Source: Capsicum annuum
Taxonomy: Eukaryota; Streptophyta; Magnoliopsida; Solanales; Solanaceae
NCBI RefSeq assembly: GCF_002878395.1
Contig: NC_061116.1
Location: 125,297,112 to 125,361,111 of the forward strand
Length of the DNA stretch: 64,000 nt
Direction of reading: 5' to 3'
Position 1 is the first letter of the stretch. Each line of letters begins with the position of its first letter. Below the pieces are notes generated by a model, which was not told where the DNA came from, did no database searches, and saw nothing but the letters and a program-made list of their open reading frames with translations. The position numbers and the translations under genes were made by a program. Positions 1-13,146 of this stretch are shown one piece after another.

Positions 1-1888
1 ACGATCGATGAATTTCCGATGATTTGAGAACTTAAAATGAATTCTGTGAGAACTTAGTATATGGGGTTTTGGACAAGAATATCTTTTCATTCTTGTGCCC
101 AAAGAATTGATTTTATCATTGGAATTTCATGATTTTGTGAAGTGGGTAAATACCCAAGATGTTTTAATGACGAATTATGAGGTTATGAAAATATAAATTG
201 TTTAAGCTTTGATGTACATGATATTATTTTTTTGAGGATTCTTGATATAAAAGCCATGATTTGAGTTACATTACGACATACAAAATCTTACTATAATTTG
301 AAGATCTTAAATGCTTTTCAAAAGCTATTGTCATGACTTGAATATTGAAATGAAAGAATGATCATTTAAGAATATTGATTTGCATCCGCAAAGTCGGGAT
401 GATTTATATTGATTTTAAGCTCACAGAGACAAAATACTTTTCTTATTGATACAATGTTGATGTTGAGGAAAATTAAAATATCTTGAACTAAAATGTGTTG
501 AGTTAGGAACCCACAAATTGATATGATTTGATAAATGAGAAAGTTATTTGATTTGGCCTTTATGATAGACCCTTGTGAGGTTGTGGTGGATTTCCTAACG
601 CGTTCTGAGCTAGTCGGGCAGTATTACTTAGAATTGAGAGGGAAATTTGGTATTTCCCCAAGCCTATGCGCCACCGTAGGGTTGTTGATGATGATATTGT
701 TGACTAGAGAGCCGAATTGTGATTATGAAAGCTTTAAGGTTGTACTCCCTGGCAAGAGTACAACACTCCCGCCAATGGGAGTGCTCTCCCTAGGAGGGTA
801 AACATTGGTATTTCACACAGCTCACGTGGGGTTGTCGATTATAGGAAACTCTCCTGTCCATAAGAGTATGTTTCTTGAACTATCGAGTTGCTCCGAGTCT
901 TGAGTTGATGAGTTTGGTTGTCTATGATGAGTCATGAGAATTTATGATTAATATTGATCATTTTATGATGATTTATGGGATCTTACTTATGTTTTCCTAT
1001 CCATAATATTATGAGAAGTATGGATAATGAAATTTAAGCCATGTGAGTCTTCATTTTCCATACGCATGTTTTACGAAATCAAAGATATTATTCAAATTAT
1101 TGCGTGCACCTCCACATATTCAGTAGCTTATGAGGAGTCATGGTGAGTTATGTAACTACTTCCCACAATTTCTATGTCAGTATAAATCTTCAGGAGTCAG
1201 GGGTAGGAGTGTATTCGATCGATCAGTGTTGGTATCCTGTGATTCAGCAATGTAGTACCCCAGTAAAGTAGTGAGTTCCAAGGACAGTAAAGTGGTATCC
1301 GAGCTGTGGTGTCTAGAGTCGTTATAATTGTTATAGCGGTTGTGAACTGTACATTCATATATGTGTACTCATTCGTTATTCTCATGATTATTCTGTTGAT
1401 TAAATGTTCATGCATAAGCCCTTGCATTTTGCCTTCCCTGCTTGCATACTCAGTATATCTTAGTACTGATGCATTCGCGCTATGGTGTTCTTTTATTTTG
1501 GGGCACCATAGGTTCAGAGGAGTGAAAGTATGAGCATCTTAGAAGTCACTTGTATAGCAGCAGTGGGTGCAGCAGTGAGTCCTCATCATCCGAGGATGTT
1601 GTTATTACAGTATTTGATTTTAGTAGACGGAGTTAGTTGGGGAATTGCCCTTTAACTCCACAGTTCAGGCAGTGTAGAGGCTTTTCAGACAGATGTATTA
1701 GTGTGTGGTTTAAGGTATTGTATATTTCTAGTTGTTTGAACCTTATGGCAAGTGTTAGCCAGTTTTCGCATGTATTTTATTATATTATGCTGTGAACAGG
1801 TACAGATATCATAAAAGGGTTAGCTTGTGGTCCTTCGTGATCATAAGCACCGTGTGGCGTTCTGGTTCTCGGGAATCAGGGCATTATA
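1..1888 (+). repeat. 3' part of a Tekay-related LTR, cut by the window edge
   Basis: The right part of this block matches the 3' half of the LTRs of element C: a CTATGGTG...CACCATAG stem-loop, the AGTGAGTCCTCATC stretch, then AGTTAGTTGG, the GGTACAGATATCA stretch, GGTTAGCTTGTGGTCCTTCG and a terminal GGCATTATA in place of GGTGTTACA. No primer-binding site follows, so it is a 3' LTR or a solo LTR. The left end lies outside the window. No coding sequence was recognised; the short open frames here are chance. Confidence 0.7.
1480..1511 (+). other. Conserved LTR stem-loop
   Basis: Eight-base arms CTATGGTG and CACCATAG enclose a loop of about 16 bases. The same pairing occurs at the matching place in the LTRs of elements C, D and E, so it is probably a structured RNA element of the transcript. 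Confidence 0.6.
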
Positions 1889-3522
1889 GTACCATATTAA
1901 GTAAATTAACAACACAATACAACTATTCACATGTATTCAAGACTATTAATATAATATAGGACCCCATACAGTCACACATATCTCATAATAACTCAATTTC
2001 GACAATTAGATCACTATAGGCCACCACACGGGTACAACTACCACACGGGAACAACACATAAATAGAAATTTTTCATGATTAGATCTCATCCTTAACATGC
2101 ATTTTGTATCATCATTTACTACCCAGCTCAGTCTGAAAGAGTTAAAGTCATAACCTAGTTTAAAAGCTGAAACTGTTCGGCTACATATTGAGACCATGAC
2201 CTTACTTCTCAAAAAAAATCACTAACTCTAATAAACACATCAAATATAAATCTATGCATCAAAATAAAACCAATGACATCCATATTGACTACTTTTGGTT
2301 TGGGGTCAAAACAGACCCCCGAAATGGGTTTCCAAAAAATAAGCGAGAAATCAAAACTTTACTTAAAAACCTTGTTCTCCATAGTTTTAAGAACATACAG
2401 CTTAAAAATCAAGTTAAATCGAGTCAAAAACAAGGTTGAAATCGAAGAAAAAAAAATTTGAGCCTTACCAGGAAAAATCTTTGAAATCATGGTTAAAATC
2501 AGGAATCGAAGTTGTTTTGATGGTTAAATTAATGAAAAACTAGTAATTATAAGATAAAAACACTATTCAAGTGAAAAGGAGTGAAATTGAAGTTTAAAAT
2601 CAAGCCCTAAGAATTTTGGAGTTTCGAGAAATTTATCAAGAAATTACTTTAAAAAATGATGAATTCTTACCTTAAATCTATAATAAAATTAAAATATAGG
2701 TGTTAATCTAGCTTTACAAGCTTCACTTTTAAGCTCTCATACTATTTTAGGATTTAACTCTCAAGAGACAAGATGAAAAATGAGCAAAATTGGCAAAAAG
2801 AGGAGAAAATCAGCAATATATAGATGAAAACCTTCTATGGCAGTAGTTTTTTCTTTTTAAATTCCAACCCAGACTTCGATAGGGTGTTCGAGAATCATTT
2901 GGAGTCCGATATATGCAAAAAAAACTATGTAACCATACTAAATTTGACGTTATGATTACGTTGGAGATGTCATATTATCAAAAAAACATCATTTTTACAA
3001 AGTTGACCCCCAAAATAATAAATCACAAATTTTCAAATCGAGGGTCGATATGAGAATTAAAAGCCAAAAATTTTACAAAACATGCTAACACCCAAAACTA
3101 AATATTTTGGATCTGCTGGCAAAGTCATATTTTCCATTCAAGGTTGTTTCGATCAAATGTGAGTCCCACACCTATATTTTCAATTTTCAACTTTTTGATA
3201 AATAGGTTGAAATGAGATCGGGTGCATCCGAACCCAAACTAAAGGTCAACCCAGCCTAAAATAGATATTCTAGAGTTGCTGGCATAATCTATTTGGCTAG
3301 TTATTGCATGGATCAAAAGATATCCCCATAAGTCTAAAATAAGGCTCTCGAAGTCATCAAAAACAACAATATCGCATTAATGATACAAAAATGCATTTGA
3401 AATCTTGCCAATCACTCCCACAATCCAGAAATACCATAATACAACTACGGAGAGGGGTAAAACTTTCAAATCACACAAAATCCCAAATTTTACATATATT
3501 ATCAAATTTTTTGGTTGTTACA
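1889..3522 (-). repeat. Uncertain LTR-like block, minus strand
   Basis: Read on the minus strand, the block starts TGTAACAACC at 3522, the usual look of a plant LTR start, and runs as AT-rich non-coding sequence up to the LTR ending at 1888. No matching second copy, target duplication, primer-binding site or clean 3' end was found. It could be a truncated LTR or unrelated repeat DNA. No gene was seen. Confidence 0.3.
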
Positions 3523-4182
3523 TTCAGGGTGCACTAGGGATTTGCAGCATGTCTACCACAAATAGAGGGCAGGCTGGATGTAACTAGGTAATGTCTCACA
3601 ATTTTGAGCCACGCCAGGGATGCTACAGCAGGTCAGCTACAGATAGAGGCTAGTCTGGACACAGTCGGTCCTTTTCTCACTATTTTTGACCTGTGCCTAT
3701 GATGCTACAGTGGGTCAAGCACACTTCCAGCGTAGTTCAGGAGCACATGACCCACTCCACAGCTTTTAATGTACGTTTGAACCTCAAATGATAACCCCTC
3801 CTCTTTTGTCTTCTCTTTGGAATATACTTAGAATTCTTTGTAGAAGCCTTGGTACAACACTTTTTCACCTTTTATATTCCTTCATTTGGTATCGAACCCT
3901 CACCTTTGATGAACTTGAATATGAAGATAACAATCTTCCTACGAATACACCAAGAACACCAAGAACACCTTAGCTCAAATGAGTTGAAAATTTGAACCTA
4001 GAAATTTTTCATCATTCTAAACTCATTCCATTCATTATTTTGCTCAATTTACTCTCCCAACTCTTTAAATGTTGCAACACACCATAAACTTCTTCTTTTC
4101 GAACCCAAGCTTCCAATAATGGTATAAGACTCAATTTCACTCCGATTTTGCTCGAATTTGATATTTTTTTATATAAATGTAT
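3523..4182. other. Unassigned stretch with a short degenerate repeat
   Basis: About 3537-3740 holds two to three imperfect copies of a unit built from a GGGAT-GC-CAG start and an ACAGATAGAGGC-like core. The rest, to 4182, has no recognised gene, LTR edge or RNA gene. An open frame at 3788-3973 has no recognisable motif and is probably chance. Confidence 0.4.
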
Positions 4183-5376
4183 AACTTATCAAACTTATTT
4201 AACTAGGTTAATCCTAATTTTTTTAATAAAAAATTACACATGATATACTAATCATTGAAGATTAATTAATTTAATTACACCAAAAGTTTGGATTATTTTA
4301 TTTGATATATACTCTTCAAAATTTCTTTTATTTACTTACTTTTTTCATCACGTAATAATAGGTTTAAAATAAAAGTACTTATAAGAATTGAGACAATAAT
4401 TTTTTTGTCGTTTATTTTATATACTAAAAACTCTTAAAACGTAAAAGAAATAAAACGATGGATTTTATATTTTAGACATTAAGTTTGTTAGTTATATGAG
4501 AATAAAAGAATAATATCCCCATTTTTGAAGGAAATAAAAATTACTCAATCAATTATTCTTTGCTTTTGATGGATATAGAATGAACTATGGGTATAAATTT
4601 AGCATTTAATTGTATGATAAAATAAAATATAAATATAATGATCACAAAAAAATGTAAAGAAATTAAATTAAAAATAATAATCATTTTCTAAATTTTTATG
4701 TCTTATCTTACGGATTTACTTGATTTATTTATGGGCAATTACTTGTAAAAATTTTGCAAGAAAAAAAAATATCTTTTCACTATATATTTTTCAAAAATTA
4801 TCTTGCATAAAAATTTTCAAATAATCTATGTGCAAATAAATTTTTTTAGGTAATAATACATATTAAAATTTTCTTATTGAATTTTTTTTGGCAACAAAAA
4901 ATACCGTAGGCTTTCCATCAATATTTTTAAATAACAAATTTTTTTTTTTTATTCTCTATTACTCTTTATTTGAAGGTAATATAATATCTTAGGATTATAT
5001 TAATTCAAAAATTCATTTGTATAATCCAAAAAAATAGATTTTATACTTTTATCTTCATAGAAATAATAAATTTAATGTCTAAAATATGAAATTCATCATT
5101 TTTATTTTATTTTTACATTTTAAAAATCTTTAATATAGAATATAAATAACAAAAAAGAATCAAATAAGTATTAATTTTTATAAGTACTTGAGTTTTTAAA
5201 TATTATTAAGTGGTGAAATAAATAAGTAAATAAAAGAAACTTTCAAAAGTACATATCAAATAAAATAATTCTAGCTTTTGTGTAATTAAATTTATCTTCA
5301 ATGAATAATATATCATGTGTAATTTTAAAAGAAAAAAAATTAGGATAAAGCTTTAGTTAAATAAGTTTGATAAGTT
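4183..5376. repeat. AT-rich foldback (long terminal inverted repeat) element
   Basis: The left arm begins AACTTATCAAACTTATTT at 4183, and its reverse complement AAATAAGTTTGATAAGTT ends at 5376. The match continues inward: AATTACACATGATATA on the left pairs with the reverse complement of the right arm near 5315, then a TTATTTGATAT block, then a TTTTAGACATTAA block near 4472. Arms are at least about 330 bases and diverged; the central 500 bases or so do not pair. There is no coding sequence. It looks like a non-autonomous DNA transposon or foldback element. The outer ends and any target duplication could not be fixed. Confidence 0.7.
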
Positions 5377-5584
5377 AAATAGATCAATTTATCAAAAAAA
5401 AAAAAAAAAGAAATCTCAATGACATAGCATTTCAAGTAGGAGAGAGAAGGTTTTTTAAGTGTTAAGTATATTTTAAGGAAAATAGTAAGAGTTGAGCGAT
5501 GTTCTTGTCCTAAAGGAAACAAAAGTGATATTTGTAGGCAATTTCTCAAACATGGGTGACCATCTAGGGAATTATCACCAATAG
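5377..5584. other. Unassigned spacer
   Basis: Sequence between the foldback and the truncated LTR of element A, starting with a poly(A) run near 5392. Nothing was recognised in it. Confidence 0.4.
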
Positions 5585-6540
5585 AGGCTTAAATCAACGA
5601 ACAACACCATTCAAATATGTAGGGTTTAATAATAACAACAATTTTGTGTAAACACAGAATCAAAATTCATTGAAATCCATGGTTAAAATTCTAATAATCA
5701 TGTAAAAATCATAACTTTGAATTTGAAATTAGGTTATTGGACTCCGTGGCTGAAACGGGCCCATGGATGAAAATCTAACATACCTCAAAATCTTGAATCT
5801 TGAAGGAGATTAACTTTTCTTGAAGGTTCTTGAATGGTGAGGTTTTGATTCTTGAGTTTTCTTGAAGATGGGTTTGAATCTTGTTCTTGGGGATTGATCT
5901 TTAAAAAAACCCTAATTATGATGTTATGGATGAATGAGGAAATATATGTTTTGATTTGATGTAATTAGGTGTTAAAAAGGGTGGAAAACGACCCCAAAAT
6001 CCTTTTAAAAACATCTTTAAATCACTAAACGGAGGTGGGGGATGGTTTGGGCGACGAACAGTCACCCTGGGGATTGATCATCCTCAAACTGTCGCGTTAT
6101 GGATAGAAAATTAGCTTACTGCCTCAGTTGCGATGGTTCATGCAATGGTTCGTTGCTGGCTTGACGGTCCGTCAGCCTTTCCATCACACCTCGGCAGTTC
6201 AGACAACTCTCTGTAAAATGAATATAACATTTTACTTCAATATCAGATTTTGGCGAAATTGGTAAGTTGGAAATATAATTCAATTATCTATCTGTTGGTT
6301 TGTCATGAGCTAAAAATTTCTTAGTAAAATGAAAGATATACTTCTTTGAAATTTACTATACCAATATCCTTATGAAGAATTAAATGGGTAAGGGATGTTT
6401 TGATTTGTCTAATAGTTAGGAAGTATTTGAGGCCTTAATACACATCAAAATCGATCATAAAACTACCAAAGTACTATAATTTATTTCTCATGAGCTTGAA
6501 GCATGGTTCTACTATTGGTTGGGATTCTCAGGGTATTACA
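5585..6540 (-). repeat. Element A 3' LTR, truncated
   Basis: Aligns with 29845-30812, the outer 970 bases of the 5' LTR of A, and carries the same TGTAATACCC start on the minus strand at 6540. The remaining LTR portion, equal to 28467-29845, is missing. A GC-rich patch at about 6020-6200 contains GACGGTCCGTC-like words and matches 30295-30480. Confidence 0.8.
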
Positions 6541-6556
6541 ATATCTCCCTCTTAGG
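6541..6556 (-). other. Element A polypurine tract
   Basis: On the minus strand a purine run ending AGAGGGAGATAT directly precedes the LTR start TGTAATACCC. This is the expected priming site for plus-strand DNA synthesis. Confidence 0.75.
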
Positions 6557-8109
6557 AACATTCATCCTCGAATAAGGTTGTTTAAGTTGAGAACACTAAG
6601 GAATTGAGATTATATGCTAAATATACATACTGAAATCATGATTGTATGATTGAGTATGAAATATGACACATGACTAAAATGGTTTCGTGAATGCATTAAT
6701 GACACAAGAATAATATAAAGCTGAAATAGAAACGAGAGAGTTAACTTATGAGTACCCATTACTTCAAGCTGGATCTTGTTAGATGAAGAGTAGATGGAAT
6801 GATTTAGGAAATAAAAGATTGGGGGTTTATAGTAAATCTCCCACTTGGGACATTATGTCCCTCAGAAGACACTGACTTGGCAGAAATACTGAGGAAAGAT
6901 TGGGATAATACATGAGACACTTACGAACTGAATCATAACTGAATACCTAGAATTTGAAATTGAGGCATGAGGGATAGAGTATCAACAACATAAATTGATC
7001 AAAGAAATCACATCAGAGGATATGCATGAAAAAAATCTCCTAATCATTGAGGGTGTAGAATGAGTACTGGAACTGGACAACGTTGTAAAGCATGAGTTCA
7101 TGAGTCATGAGTTGCACGACCTGAGTTTGGAGTTTCTAAATTCGTGGAACATGATTCTACTATAGGGTGAACTGGAACTCCTTGTATTAAGAGCTAAAAG
7201 CGTACGTAATTTTGATAATGTGCATCAATATGATATGACCATAGAGTTGTTATGTAAGGCATAAGTATATATCGTAATAACTGAAGTACTTTAAACTGAG
7301 GTAAAGACGGGTTAGGCATCATCCTCTCCTACTTCTTTTCTACACATCCTGACATTACTATTAAAATCTGAAAGCCTGACTTAGTTACTTGTTATATCAT
7401 CTCCCCCTTAGCTTGAGGCCATTATTCTAGTTCTGTGAACCACTTAATCAACATCTCTAAACTGAAATGCCACCACTTTATTCAAAAATCTATGGGATAA
7501 TAATACGTAAAATTGCTAAAAACTCACCCTGAATGACTATGCATGATAAGGTAAAGCTTGATGCTTCTAGTTTCTTCTGAGATACAACTCTTATCCCTCT
7601 ATAGACTTAACAGTCATTATGGAACAACTTAAAGTTGGCTAACTTAGAATTTTAACCTCCTCTTTCTGTTGCCCCAACCTTTAAAGATTCAACTTAGATT
7701 CTAAAACATAACATTGATATCCCCAAATATTAAATAACTATACTACCTTCATCATAGCCTATAAATGTCACATCCACAACATATATTTCGAATCAACAAA
7801 CTTAAATTCTACCATACACTGCTTCAAGACTACTAATTCACCTCACATATGACTAGCCCCATAAAATATAATCTGCTCAAATTCAGATAACACCATCCCA
7901 ACTCTAATACTGTTTCTAAACTCCTGGTTTCATGCTTCTAATTCTAGATCTTATGCTATCATCAGATTCTCATAAAAAATCTAAAAATATATTTGAATCC
8001 TAAGAACTGAGGTACTACTACTTCATTCAATGATTGGTTCATCGGGAAACTAAAACTAAATAACTCTATTACTGAAATTAACCAAAACAATTCTCTGGAA
8101 TATTATAAT
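6557..8109 (-). other. Element A internal non-coding region
   Basis: No domain was found in any frame between the protease stub and the polypurine tract. Parts are shared with element D (7080-7320 with 37120-37335; 7790-8040 with about 37985-38170) and with B (7360-7450 with 22960-23040). These elements therefore share non-coding internal sequence although their LTRs differ. Confidence 0.55.
6836..6861 (-). other. Second purine tract beside a palindrome
   Basis: The plus strand reads TCTCCCACTTGGG followed by the palindrome GGGACATTATGTCCC. The same arrangement occurs in element D and in both internal regions of E. On the element strand it is a purine tract resembling the true polypurine tract, about 300 bases upstream of it. 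Confidence 0.6.
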
Positions 8110-9156
8110 CGAGCAATTTCTATATACTCGTCTAGCTGGAATAGGTTTACCTACTAGGGTAGACATTATGGAGAGCTCTTTCAAGGTCTCAGGACTGACT
8201 TTAAAGTTGACAGCTATAGACTGGGTTATAAAAGAAAGTAAGGCTCTGGGTCTAATAAAGCATACACAAGAATATGAAAAGCATGTAACGTACCTATAAC
8301 TATATGGGGGGACCCTTCCCCATCATGTTGAGACTGGAGTGCATAAATTCTATTTGGACATTGACCATTGGTGACACTAAAAGTGGCGCCCTACTGAGTC
8401 AAGTGACTGGATGAGACTAGAGAACCGTTGGACTTACCTTGTTGGTGCAAATACCTTCCCTTCTGAGCCATTAATCTACACTCCCACAATTTTTGTACTG
8501 GCTTACCAAGTCCAAAACATACATCACTGCCAGCTTTACACACACCTAGGTAATTTCTACCACATTCTCCACAAAGTGGATGGGAACCATTATTGCTCAC
8601 ACTATACTGGGTTTTGGAGCGTGGCACCCCATCTTGACTATCACTCCTGAACTTTGGTATTGGCACACTAGCTAAAGATGGAACTGGGCTAAAAACTTCT
8701 GACTAAACTAGAGATGATTGCCACCCTCAGACCTTGGCTAAGAAAAATTAGAACTACCTGTCCTAGACCTCTTATCCTATCTTTTCTTTTCCTTACCTTT
8801 CTCCTCCTCAATCTGCTAAGCAGGAACCATAAGCCTAGACAAGTCTGTCTCCTTAATCAACATAGCAGTACAACATTCCTTGACCATACTATCATCTACA
8901 CCAGAAACAAACTTACTCATTCTAGACCTGATATCAACCACCACATAGAGAGCATACCTAGCTAAATGAGTAAATTTAAGAGAATACTCCTTCACACTTA
9001 TGTTGCCCTGTTTCAGATTGATAAACTCGAACACCTTAGATTCTCTCAACTCTAAATAGAAAAATCCATCTAAGAAGACTGTAGAAAACTCCTCCTATTC
9101 TATAGTCCCTGTATCTATGCCTCTATCCTCTTTCCACTGCTTATACCAGGTGCAAG
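8110..9156 (-). pseudogene. gag: Element A gag (C-terminal part) and protease stub, broken
   Basis: Read from 9156 leftwards. The capsid part holds a Trp-Tyr-Lys-Gln-Trp motif, then LRESKVFEFINLKQGN (from 9049) and RMSKFVSGVD, typical of Tekay-type gag. A zinc-knuckle region follows, with CGECGRN near 8580 and DVCFGLGKP, where the second cysteine of the knuckle is leucine. A protease remnant has Leu-Leu-Asp-Pro near 8250, but the next active-site residues are disrupted. Stops and frameshifts are frequent. The N-terminal half of this gag lies at 27894-28259, on the far side of the B insertion, and the break falls at the same capsid position in both halves. Confidence 0.8.
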
Positions 9157-11470
9157 TGTAACACCCCAAAATTGGGTCCCGAGACGTCACGTGGTGCTTA
9201 CGGTCACAAGTGACCCCAAGCTAACCTTTCTACTGGCATAACTCATGAGCAACTGAATAAAATGTATAAATATGTATACAATCAGCGAAAACATAAAACT
9301 TCTCTGAACTTGATCAATACAAATCTTAACTTTACAATATTACAACTCTACTTTTACAAAACAAAACTGAAACTAAATATGTGAACTTCTACTAACTGTC
9401 TATGAAGCCTCTACTAGTACTGACTATAGGTAGCCGGGTCATGACTCCTAACTATCCAAACTTAATACGACTGAATAAAGAAAATACAATACTTATCAAA
9501 AAATATAACTAACTTAAGCCCCTAAATTAAAAGAACTCATCACCTACTGACTGGAAGCTACGAGCTGACTGAATTGATATATGTGCTACCATGTGTACCT
9601 ATTTTATGAGAAAATATAGCCCACATATGGATATTTGGGTTAGTACTTTGGAAAAATGTACCGAGTATATGGGGGTGTATGCAAATTTCAGAAATCAACG
9701 TCATAATCTTCATAGAAAACATGCATGCAATAATAAGTGACTCACATAGCTTGAATAAAATCATCATAGGCATGAGTGAATAAGACATATCAAGTAAATC
9801 ATGTGAGTCATAACAATAAGTTCTCAATCCACTTTCTTTCTTGTTTTCAAACTTTTAGAATAATCATAATCTTAAGACAACCTTTTCAGGACATAACGTT
9901 CAATCTTATAGAAACAAGAAACTTCTTTGAAACTTAGAGACTATTATCTCAAAACTTTATATCAAAAAGTTATTTTAAGAGTAGGAGACATCTTTGGGAG
10001 TTTCTTCTAACCGACATAATCCATGTGAGCTACATGGAGTCCAACGTCTTACCCACGTTGGGGAGAACTATCCGATCCTTGCCATCGGAGTAGGACCTTT
10101 AATTTTAACTTATTGGTGATCACTATATATATATATATCAGCCTCAGGCTCACATTCTACGGTGGCACATATTTCTGGGGAAGTACACACTTCTCGCTCA
10201 GTGCTAACTACTACTCCCGGACTTAGCTCAGAACTTTTAGAGAGAATCCACCATAAATAATTCAACAATTTGCATCGAGAACCAATTTGCTACCCTTTTA
10301 TCATAAATCAATCAAATGTGGATTTGTTTTCTCACTTGGGTTCAAAATTCAACTATTTCTTGAAACTTTGATAGACAATCATATGCAAAGCATTAAGAAT
10401 CTTAGTAACAAAGGTTTATCAATACCATTCTTGAAACATATTCAAACATGTAAAATTTCATTCTTGAACATAGGACATGTATACTTTTTTAAGGTGCTTA
10501 AATTTTCAAACTAAACCATAAATCATGACTTTAATTTTATAAAGTGCTCAAGCATCAATCCATGGTAATGAAATACAGTTCGTAACATAACTTTATGAGA
10601 AAAACACCTAAAAATCAAGGCTTGTACATTCCATAATCTCATGGACTTTAAAATATAGCATATTAGGCATAAATTCAACTTAAAATAGGAAATTCTTAAA
10701 GAAAGTCAACTTTGGGTACAAGAACGAAAGGGTGTTCTTATTGAAAAAACTCACATACCTTAAACTTGAAGATTTTAATGAACGCTTAACTTTATAACTC
10801 TATTCTTGAAGTTGTTGGGTGTTTCTTGTAGCCCGCGGGAAGGAGATACCAAATATCAAAAAATTATTGAAAGTCTATGGTGGAATCTTAAGATATTTGG
10901 GTTTTCAGATTGAAACCCTAATGAATGTTGTTCGTGATTTTGAGAGGAAATAAACTAATTTTGGTGTTACTGGAGTTTAATCCCATGTTAGATATGATAT
11001 GGGGTTGAAAAATATCACATTTGCACTTTATAAGTTAGAAAAGGAAGATGAAAATTGACCCAAGGCTATACCCAGGGTGGCTCCCTGCTTATAGCCTTTT
11101 GCTATTGGACATGAGAATGGATGTAACTTTTCGCTTCGGTATTGGATTTTTGAGAAATTGGTATCGTTGGAAAGATAATTCAATTATCTTAATTTGGTGG
11201 GTCTTAGGATGAAAAATTCCATGTATATAAATATTTATACAATTTTGAAGTATACCCTTGTACAATCGAATGTCAAACTTTGGACGAATCAATTGATCTT
11301 AGCTCAACTTTGTTCTAAGTCATTGCTATGGACATTTTTCACCTCTAAACTACTTCATAGACTAGCATAATGATCATGAAACTTATATTCATGTGAGAAT
11401 CACTTGGATTATAGCTTATACACCTAGGAACGATGGTTAGAATTCTAGCACAAAAATATGGGGTATGACA
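9157..11470 (-). repeat. Element B 3' LTR
   Basis: On the minus strand it starts TGTCATACCCC at 11470 and ends GGGTGTTACA at 9157. It aligns throughout with 25511-27893. A TATA-like stretch (CTTTATAAG on the plus strand, near 11025) sits just inside a GC-rich patch. A short TA repeat lies near 10124-10138. Confidence 0.85.
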
Positions 11471-11485
11471 TTATCTCCCCTTTGG
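11471..11485 (-). other. Element B polypurine tract
   Basis: On the minus strand CCAAAGGGGAGATAA directly precedes the LTR start, the normal plus-strand priming site. Confidence 0.75.
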
Positions 11486-12707
11486 AAATATTCATCCTTG
11501 AATGTGGCTAATTAAGCTGAAAACTCTGAGGCTATAGCTATCATGCACAACTGAAATAAACTGAATCACTGAATCTAGAACATAATGACCTACTGAACTG
11601 ATCTGTGAGTGCATGAATTCTCATGAAAATAACTATATGGCTAAGATCGAAACAAAAGTATCTACTTATGAGTAACCATTGCTTTATACTGGATCTGATC
11701 TCATGAGAAAATGATGAGAGATTTATAAAATGAGAACTCGTGGTATTACAATATCCCCTTCTTAGGATTGTTCTGCCCCAATTGATACCAATTCAGTTAA
11801 AATACTAAGAAAAGATCGAGATGATACCCCAGATACTCACGAACCGAATCATGACTTTAATCTCTGAAACTGTAATTGATGCATGATGAGTACGCTGGAC
11901 TGAATTCATAATTTACATGGATGCAAACACATTACTTCTTGGAACGAACATACATAGGAACTTCGGTAGTAAGACTAGACTAAATCGAAAAATATAAAAC
12001 TATAGAAATTTTCTTGTCTGACTGTCAATCTGGGTTTCTGGCTGCACGGGCTGAATTATGTTGAATGCTCACACCCAACTAGGGTATTTCTCCAACACTT
12101 ATCTAAGAATTTCTAATGCTATTAGGGAGTAAGGGACTCTGGCATGATCTGAACAAGACTTCAGAATAAGGAATTACAACATTAACTCAAATATATAGCA
12201 TGAAACATAGACCTATAAATCACAAGCCGGGATAGAAGTACTAGGCCTCAAGCAATGCAACTTCTTACTTCCAAGCTTAGCAACACTTCTCAAAATACTC
12301 TCTCAACTATACTACTCCCTTCAAACACTATAATTATTGATTCAGCTGATAATAATAATCCTCTCATGGACATGGATAAATCCATCCACTAAAGTCTAAA
12401 TTGATCTAGATTCTCCCACTATGTTCAAACCTCTAAATCACAAGATACAACACATAACACTGCAATACTAGTCTGAATCATAAATTTAAAACACCCTCCA
12501 TTTTCATGACTTCTCATTACCACTTCAACAACTACATTCAACCTCGTACCAAACATTCACTAACACACAATGCATCAATCCACATGTATGCAAACATGAC
12601 ATTCAAGCCTATCTTCATAATCAAATATGTACTTCTAAACAAATACTCATAAGAGCATCTTTCTCATATTATCTAAACATCTATCACAGTAACTCCCATG
12701 CACCACC
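11486..12707 (-). other. Element B internal sequence, 3' side
   Basis: Non-coding. A diverged form of the second purine tract is visible near 11750-11775 (ATATCCCCTTCTTAGG). The segment is cut at 12707 by element C, with CCACC as the flanking target sequence. Confidence 0.55.
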
Positions 12708-12964
12708 TATAAGACCCCGCAAAATCATTTCATCCGAGTTCAGCTCATTTGGCTTTACAAGCCTCAAAACTTAGAAATTTTCATAAGTGTTCAACTCTTA
12801 GTCTCATATTAGACCTCCAAACTTCGAGGATTTATTTGAAGACCTTCCCGACCTTTATTTTTTGATTTTCATATTGTGTTGTGATGGGGCAAGGTCGTAG
12901 TACATCCCGGGTAAGTTTTGGAACTTTTGGAATCCGTTTAGGGCTCAGTTGAATTTTGAAATAG

Positions 12965-13075
12965 TTGCATCGGGCGATCTGCAAATGCCGCCTGCCTATA
13001 TCAGTGCTATAAGGAAGGCACCGCCTGGTCTACCACGGTGCACTAGAGCAGGCGCCGCCTGCTAACTCTGGAGCT
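12965..13075 (+). repeat. GC-rich repeat cassette in the element C 5' LTR
   Basis: Several copies of words such as GCGCCGCCTGC are spaced by CTATA or CTACC. The patch stands out from AT-rich surroundings and lies about 65 bases upstream of the TATA box. The 3' LTR copy is at 20622-20725. Other families have different words at the same LTR position. Confidence 0.6.
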
Positions 13076-13139
13076 CCACCCAGTTTCAGCATTACACTTC
13101 CATGTTTTTAAGGGTATTTTGGACATTTTCCCTACCCAA

Positions 13140-13146
13140 TATATAG
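13140..13146 (+). promoter_or_regulatory. Probable TATA box of the element C 5' LTR
   Basis: TATATAG lies about 430 bases into the LTR, downstream of the GC-rich cassette. The same context holds in the 3' LTR at 20790-20797. This is where LTR transcription would be expected to start, shortly downstream. Confidence 0.55.

Noticed and set aside
535..801. 88-residue open frame, plus strand
   Set aside because: It lies in the LTR at 1-1888 and has no match to a retroelement domain; taken as chance.
8391..8666. Separate small gene on the minus strand
   Set aside because: It reads as the zinc-knuckle part of the element A gag, cut off by frameshifts.
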